Shown in pieces: positions 27,167 to 34,467 of a stretch of DNA of 64,000 nucleotides (position 1 is the stretch's first letter; each line of letters opens with the position of its first letter). This DNA is from Ilumatobacteraceae bacterium. Its GTDB lineage: Bacteria > Actinomycetota > Acidimicrobiia > Acidimicrobiales > Ilumatobacteraceae. The notes under the pieces are model-generated. The model did no database searches. It was not told the DNA's origin and worked only from the letters and a program-made list of their open reading frames with translations. The translations under genes were made by a program, and so were the position numbers. The stretch spans positions 1,203,595-1,267,594 of the forward strand of contig JAWPMO010000001.1 of assembly GCA_033344875.1 (NCBI GenBank). The letters run 5' to 3'.

Positions 27167-27814
27167 TCACGACGCCACCTGCGAACGAGCCGCGGCACAG
27201 ACCTGCACGAAGTTGTCGAGCAGCTGCAGACCCGTCGGCCCGGACTTCTCCGGGTGGAACTGGGTCGCGAAGACGTTGCCGAGCCGGAACGCCGCGTTGA
27301 GCGTCTCGCCGTATTCGCAGGTCGCGGCGACGACCGCCGGGTCGTCGGGAACCCCGTGCAACGAGTGCACGAAGTAGACCCATGGATCGTCGCCGACATC
27401 GGCGAGCATCGGGTCGTCGGGCAGGCGGACCGCGAGCCGGTTCCACTGCATCTGCGGGATCTTGACGCCGGGGGGAATCCAGCGCACGGTGCCGGGGATG
27501 ACGCCGAGCCCGCTGACGGTGTCGTCTTCTTCGCTGCCGTCGAAGAGCATCTGCATGCCGACGCAGATGCCGAGGAACGGCCGGCCGGAGGCGACCGCGT
27601 CGAGCGCCGGCTGGTCGAGTCCGACCGCGCGAAGCGTGCGCATGCACGCGCCGAATGCTCCGACGCCGGGCAGCACGACACCGTCGGCGTCGGCGACGAG
27701 CCCCGGGTCGACCGTGAGACGAGCGTCGGCGCCCATCTTCTCGAGCGCCTTCCGGGCCGAGTGCAGGTTGCCGATGCCGTAGTCGAGCACGGCCACGAGC
27801 GGGCGTTCGCTCAC
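27167..27814 (-). CDS. hisH: Imidazole glycerol phosphate synthase, glutamine amidotransferase subunit
   Basis: A 215-residue class I glutaminase that passes ammonia to HisF. The catalytic Cys is C84 in L-G-I-C-V-G-M-Q, and the His-Glu pair is H187 and E189 in Q-F-H-P-E-K-S-G. G-I-G-N-L-H-S at the N-terminus is characteristic. GTG 27814 overlaps the hisB stop by 4 nt. HisH precedes hisA and hisF, so the two synthase subunits flank hisA. Confidence 0.97.
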   Translation of the reverse strand: MSERPLVAVLDYGIGNLHSARKALEKMGADARLTVDPGLVADADGVVLPGVGAFGACMRTLRAVGLDQPALDAVASGRPFLGICVGMQMLFDGSEEDDTVSGLGVIPGTVRWIPPGVKIPQMQWNRLAVRLPDDPMLADVGDDPWVYFVHSLHGVPDDPAVVAATCEYGETLNAAFRLGNVFATQFHPEKSGPTGLQLLDNFVQVCAAARSQVAS

Positions 27815-28404
27815 AGCACACCCTTCGTCGACGGAACCCCACCGGCGCTCTCGACGCGCACGGCATCGCGCAGCGAACGGGCGAGCCCCTTGAACGTGGC
27901 CTCGATGATGTGGTGCACGTTGCGCCCGCGCACGAGTTCGACGTGCAGCGTCATCGCGGCCGCGTTCGCGAACGACGCGATCGCGTGTTCGGCGAGCTGC
28001 GGATCGAACGGCGGGTTGCCCAGCGGCAGGACCTCGGGCATCGGCACGATCCACTCGACGTGGGCACGCCCGGACAGATCGAGCGCGATGTCGACGAGCG
28101 CCTCGTCGAGCGGGAACCTCCCGCTCGCGAACCGCCGGATGCCCGCCTTGTCGCCCAGCGCCTCCCGGAACGCCTCACCGAGCGCGATCGCCACGTCTTC
28201 GACCGTGTGGTGGGTGTCGATGTGCAGGTCGCCGTCGGCCTTGACGACGAGATCGAACCCGCCGTGGCGTCCGAGCTGGTCGAGCATGTGGTCGTAGAAC
28301 GGGATGCCGGTCGACACGTCGGTCTGCCCGGTCCCGTCGAGATCGATCGAGATCTCGATCTTCGTTTCCTTGGTCGAACGGTCTCGTTGTGCTGTGCGGC
28401 TCAT
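27811..28404 (-). CDS. hisB: Imidazoleglycerol-phosphate dehydratase
   Basis: A 197-residue monofunctional IGPD, a Mn2+ enzyme catalysing the sixth step of histidine synthesis. The metal-binding motifs are visible as F-Y-D-H-M-L-D-Q-L-G-R-H-G-G, H-I-D-T-H-H-T-V-E-D and the C-terminal R-N-V-H-H-I-I-E-A-T-F-K. No histidinol-phosphatase domain is fused, so that step needs another enzyme. The IMPase-family gene at 1837 is one candidate (inference). ATG 28404 overlaps the hisC stop as ATGA. Confidence 0.97.
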   Translation of the reverse strand: MSRTAQRDRSTKETKIEISIDLDGTGQTDVSTGIPFYDHMLDQLGRHGGFDLVVKADGDLHIDTHHTVEDVAIALGEAFREALGDKAGIRRFASGRFPLDEALVDIALDLSGRAHVEWIVPMPEVLPLGNPPFDPQLAEHAIASFANAAAMTLHVELVRGRNVHHIIEATFKGLARSLRDAVRVESAGGVPSTKGVL

Positions 28405-29456
28405 GCCACGACCTCTCTCAGTGCGTTCAGGAAGGCGTCGTTCTCGCCGGGGTTGCCGACGGTGACGCGGAGTCGATCGGCGAGGCGCGGCCAGCCGGAG
28501 CAGTCGCGCACGAGCACGCTCCGATCGAGCAGGCCCTGCCAGACGTCGCGGCCGGATCGGGTCGTCGGCCGGAACAGGATGAAGTTGGCGCCGCTCGGTG
28601 TCACCTCGATCGGCATGCCGGCCATCTCGGCCGACAGTCGTTCGCGTTCGGCGACGATCGACCTGACGCGGTCGTCCATCTCGTCGACGAATCGCAACGC
28701 GAGCCGACCGGCGATCTGCTTGGCGGTGTCGAGGTGATAGGGCAGGACGACCTTGTCGAGTTCGGTGATGAACCACGTCGGACCGATCACGTAGCCGAGC
28801 CGGACACCGGCCATGCTCCACGTCTTGGAGAAGGTGCGCGTGACGACGAGCGGGCGGTCGTCCTGCACGAGCGACAGCGCCGACCAGTCGGCGAACTGGG
28901 CGTACGCCTCGTCGGCGACGACCAGCCCGTTCGACAGTCGGAGCAACTCGCGGATGTGCTCCTCGGGCTCGACCAGACCGGTCGGGTTGTTGGGCGACGT
29001 GAGGAACGTGACGTGCGGGTCGTGCTCGGCCACCACCCGCTGCATCTCGGCCGGGTCGAGGGTGAAGTCGTCCTGTCGTTCGCCCTCGACCACCGTGGAT
29101 CCGACCACGCGGGCGATCTGGCCGTGCATCTGATACGTCGGCTCGAAGGTCGCGACCGTCCGACCGGCACCCGCATAGGTCAGCAGGATCGTCTGCAGCA
29201 CCTCGTTCGACCCGTTGGCGGCGAACACCATGTCGGGCGACACGCCGTGGAGGGAGGCGATCGCCTCGCGCAGTTCCCACGCGGCCCGATCCGGATAGCG
29301 ATGCCACTCGACGCGGGACAGCTCCGCGGCGAACGCATCACGCCAGGCATCGGGCGGAGGGACGGCCGATTCGTTCGTGTTGAGCCGGACCGCCACGTCG
29401 ACTTGGGGTGAGTGGTACCCATCGAGCGTACGCAAGTCGTCACGGACCGGAATCAC
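28401..29456 (-). CDS. hisC: Histidinol-phosphate aminotransferase
   Basis: A 351-residue fold-type I PLP enzyme. It has L-N-T-N-E-S near the start, N-G-S-N-E-V (79-86), S-P-N-N-P-T-G (154-160), A-D-E-A-Y (181-185) with the PLP-pyridine Asp, and F-S-K-T-W with the Schiff-base Lys at about 211. It transaminates imidazole acetol phosphate. It is the first gene of the hisCBHAF operon. GTG 29456 lies 6 nt after TAGCCT and there is no Shine-Dalgarno. hisG and hisD are not in the window. Confidence 0.96.
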   Translation of the reverse strand: MIPVRDDLRTLDGYHSPQVDVAVRLNTNESAVPPPDAWRDAFAAELSRVEWHRYPDRAAWELREAIASLHGVSPDMVFAANGSNEVLQTILLTYAGAGRTVATFEPTYQMHGQIARVVGSTVVEGERQDDFTLDPAEMQRVVAEHDPHVTFLTSPNNPTGLVEPEEHIRELLRLSNGLVVADEAYAQFADWSALSLVQDDRPLVVTRTFSKTWSMAGVRLGYVIGPTWFITELDKVVLPYHLDTAKQIAGRLALRFVDEMDDRVRSIVAERERLSAEMAGMPIEVTPSGANFILFRPTTRSGRDVWQGLLDRSVLVRDCSGWPRLADRLRVTVGNPGENDAFLNALREVVA

Positions 29457-29462
29457 ACGGGC

Positions 29463-29468
29463 AGGCTA
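29463..29468 (-). promoter_or_regulatory. -10 element TAGCCT of the hisCBHAF operon
   Basis: TAGCCT, 6 nt (gcccgt), then GTG 29456. No attenuator or His-rich leader peptide fits between them, so transcription-attenuation control is not seen. Confidence 0.55.
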
Positions 29469-29493
29469 GCGAGCGGTTCCGAAACCGACGGAA

Positions 29494-29499
29494 TAGGTT
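29494..29499 (+). promoter_or_regulatory. -10 element TAGGTT of the small gene at 29506
   Basis: TAGGTT, 6 nt (ggcctc), then GTG 29506. It is divergent from the his operon element 25 bp away. Confidence 0.5.
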
Positions 29500-29505
29500 G
29501 GCCTC

Positions 29506-29724
29506 GTGACTCGCTCCACCGGCCCCAGTCCGACATCCGCCGCCGCCGAATTGCACGTCATCGCCGACACGGTCGAGCGGCAGCGTGAACGTGTTGCCGC
29601 GATCGCCGAGCCGTACCTCGGCACCGAGCGCGAAGACGTGATCGCCACCGTGCACGAGGCCGAACGGCAACTGCTGATCGCGACACGTTCGCTACGGCGA
29701 GCGATCAAGACCCTCGAACGCTGA
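29506..29724 (+). CDS. Small helical protein of unknown function
   Basis: A 72-residue protein, mostly one or two charged helices (A-E-L-H-V-I-A-D-T-V-E-R-Q-R-E-R-V, then E-A-E-R-Q-L-L-I-A-T-R-S-L-R-R-A-I-K). It has coiled-coil character and no Cys or membrane segment. It is divergent from hisC and is followed by two inverted repeats. Codon usage fits a real gene. No function can be given. Confidence 0.6.
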   Translation: MTRSTGPSPTSAAAELHVIADTVERQRERVAAIAEPYLGTEREDVIATVHEAERQLLIATRSLRRAIKTLER

Positions 29725-29729
29725 CCCGC

Positions 29730-29743
29730 CACCCGATCGGGTG
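29730..29743. repeat. 14-bp perfect palindrome CACCCGATCGGGTG
   Basis: It lies 6 nt after the stop of the small gene at 29506 and just before the strong hairpin at 29763. It could be part of a terminator array or a protein-binding site. Confidence 0.4.
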
Positions 29744-29762
29744 TTATCGGCCCGAAAACGGG

Positions 29763-29792
29763 GATGGCCCTCCGGCGAACCGGAGGGCCATC
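29763..29792 (+). terminator. Strong 13-bp hairpin with CGAA tetraloop
   Basis: GATGGCCCTCCGG pairs perfectly with CCGGAGGGCCATC around CGAA. It lies 39 nt after the small gene at 29506. It lacks a T tract, as many actinobacterial terminators do, and would block transcription into the mshD region. Confidence 0.6.
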
Positions 29793-29968
29793 GAACCCTG
29801 AGCGGATCAGGTGGCGGAACCCGATCTCGCTACGACCAGGTGGCGGGAACCTGGTTGCCGACATTCTGACGCCGCAAAGATCACACTGCAAGCATTGCCG
29901 TCCCGAATCGGCGGCACTTCACACAACTCTGACCGAGTTGACGGGACCGTCCGGCGAGAACACTGTTC

Positions 29969-29989
29969 CGGCCGAGGTCACCTCGGCCG
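29969..29989. promoter_or_regulatory. 21-bp perfect inverted repeat upstream of mshD
   Basis: CGGCCGAGGT-C-ACCTCGGCCG, two 10-bp arms around one base, ends 20 bp before the mshD ATG. A TTGACG (29938-29943) with a weak ACTGTT 18 bp later would place the transcript start next to this repeat. It could be a repressor operator or an RNA hairpin. Confidence 0.4.
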
Positions 29990-30009
29990 AGCGATACCCT
30001 TCGACGCCC

Positions 30010-30900
30010 ATGCGTGTGGTGACCGTGCTGCGACAACTCGACCGAGATCAGAGCGACCAGCTGGTCGGCTTCGTGGAGCGCGTGACCGAGGCAACGGGCA
30101 GCCGACCGCTGTCCGACCATCTCTGGCTCGACCTGCGCGCCGGCGGTTCCGACGGCTTCGTCGCCGTCACGGTCGCCGACGAGAGCGGCCTGGTGGCGAT
30201 GGCGCAGATCTCGGCCGCCAACGACTCGTCGTCGCTCGAGACCTTCGCGGTGCCCGGCCTGGGCGATGCCAGAGCGGTGCTCGACGACGCCGCGGAGACC
30301 GCGCTCGACGCGCTGACGCGCCACGGAGGCGGCCGGGTGTTCTGGTGGGTCGACGATCCGACCGACGCCGATCGTGCCTTCGCCGACGCCCACTCGTTCG
30401 AGCCGGTCCGTGGGCTCCACGAGATGCGGCGACCGCTCCCGCTCGACCAGCACGCCACGGTCACCACCCGTGACTTCGTCCCCGGCGTCGATGACGACGC
30501 CTGGCTCGCCGTCAACAATCGGGCCTTCGCCGACCACGGCGAACAGGGGGGCTGGGATACCGACGACCTCCGGCTCCGCCTGGCCGAGCCGTGGTTCGAC
30601 CCCGCCGGGTTCCGGGTCCACGAGATCGACGGACGCATCGCCGCGTTCTGCTGGACCAAGCTGCACGACGAACTCGATCCGGTGATCGGCGAGATCTACG
30701 TGATCGCGGTCGACCCCGACTTCCACGGTCGGGGTCTCGGCAAACAGCTCACGCTCGCCGGTCTCGACTCGATCGCCGCTCGCGGCATCGCCGAGGCCAA
30801 CCTGTACGTCGATGCCGACAACGTCGCCGCGGTCGGCCTGTACGAACGGCTCGGTTTCACCATCCATCGCAGCCGCCAGGCCTACGCTGGCACGTTCTGA
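30010..30900 (+). CDS. mshD: Mycothiol synthase (MshD-type tandem GNAT acetyltransferase)
   Basis: A 296-residue protein with two GNAT folds in tandem. The active C-terminal half has the acetyl-CoA motif (V-I-A-V-D-P-D-F-H-G-R-G-L-G-K) and the typical MshD end (Y-E-R-L-G-F-T-I-H-R-S-R-Q-A-Y). F-C-W-T-K-L-H precedes G-E-I-Y-V-I-A-V-D-P, as in known MshD. It acetylates Cys-GlcN-Ins in the last step of making mycothiol, the main actinobacterial thiol. ATG 30010 is the first start that gives a sensible N-terminus. The M3 peptidase gene follows 14 nt later. Confidence 0.85.
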   Translation: MRVVTVLRQLDRDQSDQLVGFVERVTEATGSRPLSDHLWLDLRAGGSDGFVAVTVADESGLVAMAQISAANDSSSLETFAVPGLGDARAVLDDAAETALDALTRHGGGRVFWWVDDPTDADRAFADAHSFEPVRGLHEMRRPLPLDQHATVTTRDFVPGVDDDAWLAVNNRAFADHGEQGGWDTDDLRLRLAEPWFDPAGFRVHEIDGRIAAFCWTKLHDELDPVIGEIYVIAVDPDFHGRGLGKQLTLAGLDSIAARGIAEANLYVDADNVAAVGLYERLGFTIHRSRQAYAGTF

Positions 30901-30914
30901 ACGAGGAGACCTCC

Positions 30915-32732
30915 ATGTCGACCACCGACGCCGAAACGACCGAGCTCCCCCGCTGGAGCGTCGCCGATGTGCACGAATCGCTCGAGGCGCGCAGCGTCGC
31001 CGACGCCCATGAGCGCATCGGCGCCGGCGCAACCCGGCTCGTGGCACTGTTCGACGAGCACGACATCCGCGCGGTCGAGCCGCGGCCGGTCACGCCGGCC
31101 GACGGGGCCGCCGCCGACGCGGTGATCGGCGCCTACAACGCGCTCAGCGAAGAATTCCAGGAACTGGGAGCCACGGTGTACGCAACGGTCACGACCGACT
31201 CGCGCGACGAACTCGCGCAGTCGCTCGCCAGCCAGCTCGACGTGCAGGAGGCCAAGATCGGGCCGCTGCTGGCACGCCTCGCCGACTGGGTCCATGCCCT
31301 GGGCGTCGACGACCTCGCCGGCGTGAGCACCGCGGTCGCCGAGCACCGCGGTCCGCTCCAACGCCTCGACGAGCGGGCGAGCCACCAGATGAGCGAGCGC
31401 GAGGAAGGCCTGTACGCCGAGCTGAGCACCACCGGATCCGGCGCCTGGGGACGTCTGATGCAAGACGTCACGTCGCAGCTCACCACCGACGTGGAGTTCC
31501 CCGACGGTCGCACCGAAACCCTGCCGATGCCGGCGGTGCGCGGTCTGGCCACCTCGACCGACCCCGTCGTGCGACGAGCGGCCTACGACGCCGAGATGCG
31601 AGCGTGGCCGACCGTGACCACCCCGGTGGCGGCCGCCATGAACGCGATCAAGGGCGAGGCGACCACGATCAACCGGCGCCGCAACTGGGATTCCCCGTTG
31701 GAGGCGTCGCTGTTCGCGAACAGCGTCAGCCGCGCGACGTTCGACGCGATGCAGTCGGCGGTCACCGCGTCGCTGCCCGACTTCCGACGATGGATGCGGA
31801 TCAAGGCCACGCTCCACGGCCACCAGGGCGGGCTGCCCTGGTGGGATCAGGTCGCACCGCTCCCCCACGTGTCCGCGTCGATCTCGTGGAGCGAGGGCAT
31901 CGACTGGGTGCGGACCGCGTTCTCCACGTACAGCAACCAGCTCGCCGGCATCGTCGACCGCGCCCTCGACGAACAGTGGATCGACGCCGAACCGCGCGAC
32001 GGCAAGACCGGCGGGGCGTTCTGCATGTCGTTCACCGGCGATCGTTCGCTCGTGCTGCTCAACTGGGCGGGGTCGGTCGACTCGGCCCAGACCACGGCTC
32101 ACGAACTCGGCCACGCCTACCACAACACGACGCTCGCCCAGCGAACGGCGTTGCAGAAGCGGGTGCCGATGGCGCTGGCAGAGACGGCGAGCATCTTCTG
32201 CGAGACGTTGGCGGTCGAGGCCGGCCTCGCCCGCCTCGAGGGCCCCGAGCGTTTGGCGTTGCTCGATGTCGACCTCGCCGGCACGAACCAGGTCGTCGTC
32301 GACATCCACTCCCGCTTCCTCTTCGAGACCGCCGTGTTCGAGCGGCGGGCCAAGGGCACGCTGGGCATCAGCGAACTCAACGAGCTGATGCTGGAGTGTC
32401 AGACCCAGGCGTTCGGTGACGGGGTCGACCCCGAACACCGGCACCCCTACATGTGGGTCCTGAAGCCGCACTACTACGGCTCGCACTTCTACAACTGGCC
32501 GTACACGTACGGACTGCTGTTCGGTCTCGGGCTGTACGCCGAGTTCCAGTCGGATCCCGAACGGTTCCGCGTCGGGTACGACGACCTGCTGTCGCGGGCC
32601 GGGATGGACACGGCCGAGGAGCTCGGTGCCGCGTTCGGACTCGACGTCACCGACGAGGGCTTCTGGACGGCGAGCCTCGACGTGTGCCGCGACCGCATCG
32701 CCCAGTACGAGCAACTCGCCGCCGAACTCTGA
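30915..32732 (+). CDS. M3-family oligoendopeptidase
   Basis: A 605-residue cytoplasmic zinc peptidase of the thimet/oligopeptidase F fold. It is mainly helical, with the catalytic motif H396-E397-x2-H400 (T-A-H-E-L-G-H-A-Y) and the third-ligand Glu in the E-T-A-S-I-F-C-E-T helix about 25 residues on. The C-terminus has H-Y-Y-G-S-H-F-Y-N-W-P-Y-T-Y, conserved in this group. It degrades short peptides. A GAGGAG ribosome-binding site precedes ATG 30915. The TGA overlaps the rlmN ATG. Confidence 0.93.
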   Translation: MSTTDAETTELPRWSVADVHESLEARSVADAHERIGAGATRLVALFDEHDIRAVEPRPVTPADGAAADAVIGAYNALSEEFQELGATVYATVTTDSRDELAQSLASQLDVQEAKIGPLLARLADWVHALGVDDLAGVSTAVAEHRGPLQRLDERASHQMSEREEGLYAELSTTGSGAWGRLMQDVTSQLTTDVEFPDGRTETLPMPAVRGLATSTDPVVRRAAYDAEMRAWPTVTTPVAAAMNAIKGEATTINRRRNWDSPLEASLFANSVSRATFDAMQSAVTASLPDFRRWMRIKATLHGHQGGLPWWDQVAPLPHVSASISWSEGIDWVRTAFSTYSNQLAGIVDRALDEQWIDAEPRDGKTGGAFCMSFTGDRSLVLLNWAGSVDSAQTTAHELGHAYHNTTLAQRTALQKRVPMALAETASIFCETLAVEAGLARLEGPERLALLDVDLAGTNQVVVDIHSRFLFETAVFERRAKGTLGISELNELMLECQTQAFGDGVDPEHRHPYMWVLKPHYYGSHFYNWPYTYGLLFGLGLYAEFQSDPERFRVGYDDLLSRAGMDTAEELGAAFGLDVTDEGFWTASLDVCRDRIAQYEQLAAEL

Positions 32733-33811
32733 TGGCCACCACCACCACCACGACCACCAGGTACGACGTCTCGCGCGACGAGCTGACCGAACTCCTCGAC
32801 GGCACACCGCGCTACCGCGTCGACCAGGTGTGGAGCGGGCTCTACGAGCAGTTCACCGACCCGACCGACTGGACCAACCTGCCCAAGAGCCTGCGCGCCG
32901 ACCTCGCGGAGCGGCTCCCGAGCGCGCTCACGCTGGTCACCGAGTCGGTCAGCAAGGGCGGCGACACGGTCAAGTTCCTCTGGGAGCTCGAGGGCGGCAG
33001 CCGCGTCGAGACCGTGCTGATGCTCTACCCCGATCGAGCGACCGTGTGCATCTCGAGCCAGGCCGGCTGCGCGATGGGGTGCGGATTCTGCGCCACCGGG
33101 CAAGCCGGTTTCACCCGCCACCTGACCGTCGGCGAGATCGTCGAGCAGGTCGCCCAGGCCACACGGCGGGCCCGCGAATCCGACCGTCGTGTCTCCAACA
33201 TCGTGTTCATGGGCATGGGCGAGCCACTCGCCAACGAAGCCACGGTGTGGTCGTCGATCGAGCGACTCCACGGCGACATCGGGTTGTCGGCACGTCACAT
33301 CACGGTCAGCACCGTCGGCATCATCCCCGGCATCCGCAAGCTCGCCGAGCGCCCGCTGCCCGTCAACCTGGCGGTGTCGATGCACGCCGCCAACGACACG
33401 CTGCGCAACGAGCTGGTGCCGATCAACCAGCGCTACCCGATCTCCGAGCTGATGCAGGCGTGCCGCGACTACCTCGAGGTCAAGAACCGGCGGATCAGTT
33501 TCGAGTGGGCGATGATCAGCGGTGTCAACGATCGCGACAGCGACGCGGCCGAACTCGCCGATCTGTGCCGCGAGCTCCGACCGCGAGCGCACGTCAACCT
33601 CATCCCGCTGAACCCGACCCCTGGGTATCCCACCGTCGGGTCGACGCTGAAGCGGGTGTACCAGTTCCGCGACCTGCTCGAGTCGCTCGGCGCGAACGCG
33701 ACGGTCCGCCAGAACCGTGGCACCGAGATCGATGCCGCATGCGGTCAGCTCGCCGCCGGCCAGCCGGTCACGCTCGGACGGCGCGCGACGACGGCCGACG
33801 GCGACGCCTGA
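32732..33811 (+). CDS. rlmN: Dual-specificity 23S rRNA/tRNA adenine-C2 methyltransferase RlmN
   Basis: A 359-residue radical-SAM enzyme that methylates A2503 of 23S rRNA and A37 of some tRNAs. The [4Fe-4S] motif is C113-x3-C117-x2-C120 (G-C-A-M-G-C-G-F-C). G-M-G-E-P, S-T-V-G-I and the resolving Cys near 337 (D-A-A-C-G-Q-L) are present, with the other catalytic Cys in the C-terminal half-site. A Thr-rich N-terminal tail precedes the RNA-binding domain. ATG 32732 overlaps the M3 peptidase stop (TGATG), indicating coupling. Confidence 0.96.
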   Translation: MATTTTTTTRYDVSRDELTELLDGTPRYRVDQVWSGLYEQFTDPTDWTNLPKSLRADLAERLPSALTLVTESVSKGGDTVKFLWELEGGSRVETVLMLYPDRATVCISSQAGCAMGCGFCATGQAGFTRHLTVGEIVEQVAQATRRARESDRRVSNIVFMGMGEPLANEATVWSSIERLHGDIGLSARHITVSTVGIIPGIRKLAERPLPVNLAVSMHAANDTLRNELVPINQRYPISELMQACRDYLEVKNRRISFEWAMISGVNDRDSDAAELADLCRELRPRAHVNLIPLNPTPGYPTVGSTLKRVYQFRDLLESLGANATVRQNRGTEIDAACGQLAAGQPVTLGRRATTADGDA

Positions 33812-33814
33812 GGC

Positions 33815-34402
33815 TCAGCGGACCGACGGGTCGGTCCACTTGCTCGGACTCGACGGTGCCGGGCCGCTCGCGACGGCGATCGCCTCGTCGATCGTGGCGA
33901 CCCGTCGGGCCATGGCGCGGTGCTCGGGCTTGATCAGCCCGGCGGCGACCGCGTCGTCGAAGAAGCGGAAGAGGGACTCGTAGTAGCCACCCACGTCGAG
34001 GAACGCGACGGGCTTGGCGATGATCCCGATCTGGTTCCACGTCAGGATCTCGAGCACCTCGTCGAGGGTGCCGAACCCGCCGGGCAGCGCGATGAACCCG
34101 CCGGAACGGTCGGCCATCGCCGCCTTGCGGCTGTGCATCGTGTCGGTGACGACGAGTTCGGTGACGCCCGTGTGTTCGATCTCCCGCCCGGTGAGCGCTT
34201 CGGGGATGAACCCGATCACGTCGCCGCCCGCGCGCAGCGCGGCATCGGCCACGATACCCATCAGCCCGACCCGCCCGCCGCCGTACACCACCGCATGACC
34301 GGACCGCGCCAGACCGACGCCCAGTTCCGCGGCCGCCTCCGCCAGTGCGGGGTCGGACCCCGGGTTGGCCCCGCAGAACACACAGATCGCCCTCGACGCC
34401 AT
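33815..34402 (-). CDS. LOG-family Rossmann protein (TIGR00730; putative nucleotide 5'-monophosphate nucleosidase)
   Basis: A 195-residue lysine-decarboxylase-like Rossmann protein. It has V-F-C-G-A-N-P-G, V-V-Y-G-G-G-R-V-G-L-M-G, and the signature P-G-G-F-G-T-L-D-E with the upstream S-R-K-A-A-M. The family cleaves ribose-5-phosphate from AMP or cytokinin riboside phosphates; older labels as lysine decarboxylase are wrong. It is convergent with rlmN (3 nt between stops) and divergent from the methylsuccinyl-CoA dehydrogenase gene. Confidence 0.9.
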   Translation of the reverse strand: MASRAICVFCGANPGSDPALAEAAAELGVGLARSGHAVVYGGGRVGLMGIVADAALRAGGDVIGFIPEALTGREIEHTGVTELVVTDTMHSRKAAMADRSGGFIALPGGFGTLDEVLEILTWNQIGIIAKPVAFLDVGGYYESLFRFFDDAVAAGLIKPEHRAMARRVATIDEAIAVASGPAPSSPSKWTDPSVR

Positions 34403-34455
34403 GGGTCACAGGATGCCAGAGCGACCCGACCAGGTGTTCACTGGTTACCGCGCAG

Positions 34456-34461
34456 TATTCT
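34456..34461 (+). promoter_or_regulatory. -10 element TATTCT of the methylsuccinyl-CoA dehydrogenase gene
   Basis: TATTCT, 6 nt (cgacgc), then ATG 34468. No ribosome-binding site is present. Confidence 0.55.
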
Positions 34462-34467
34462 CGACGC

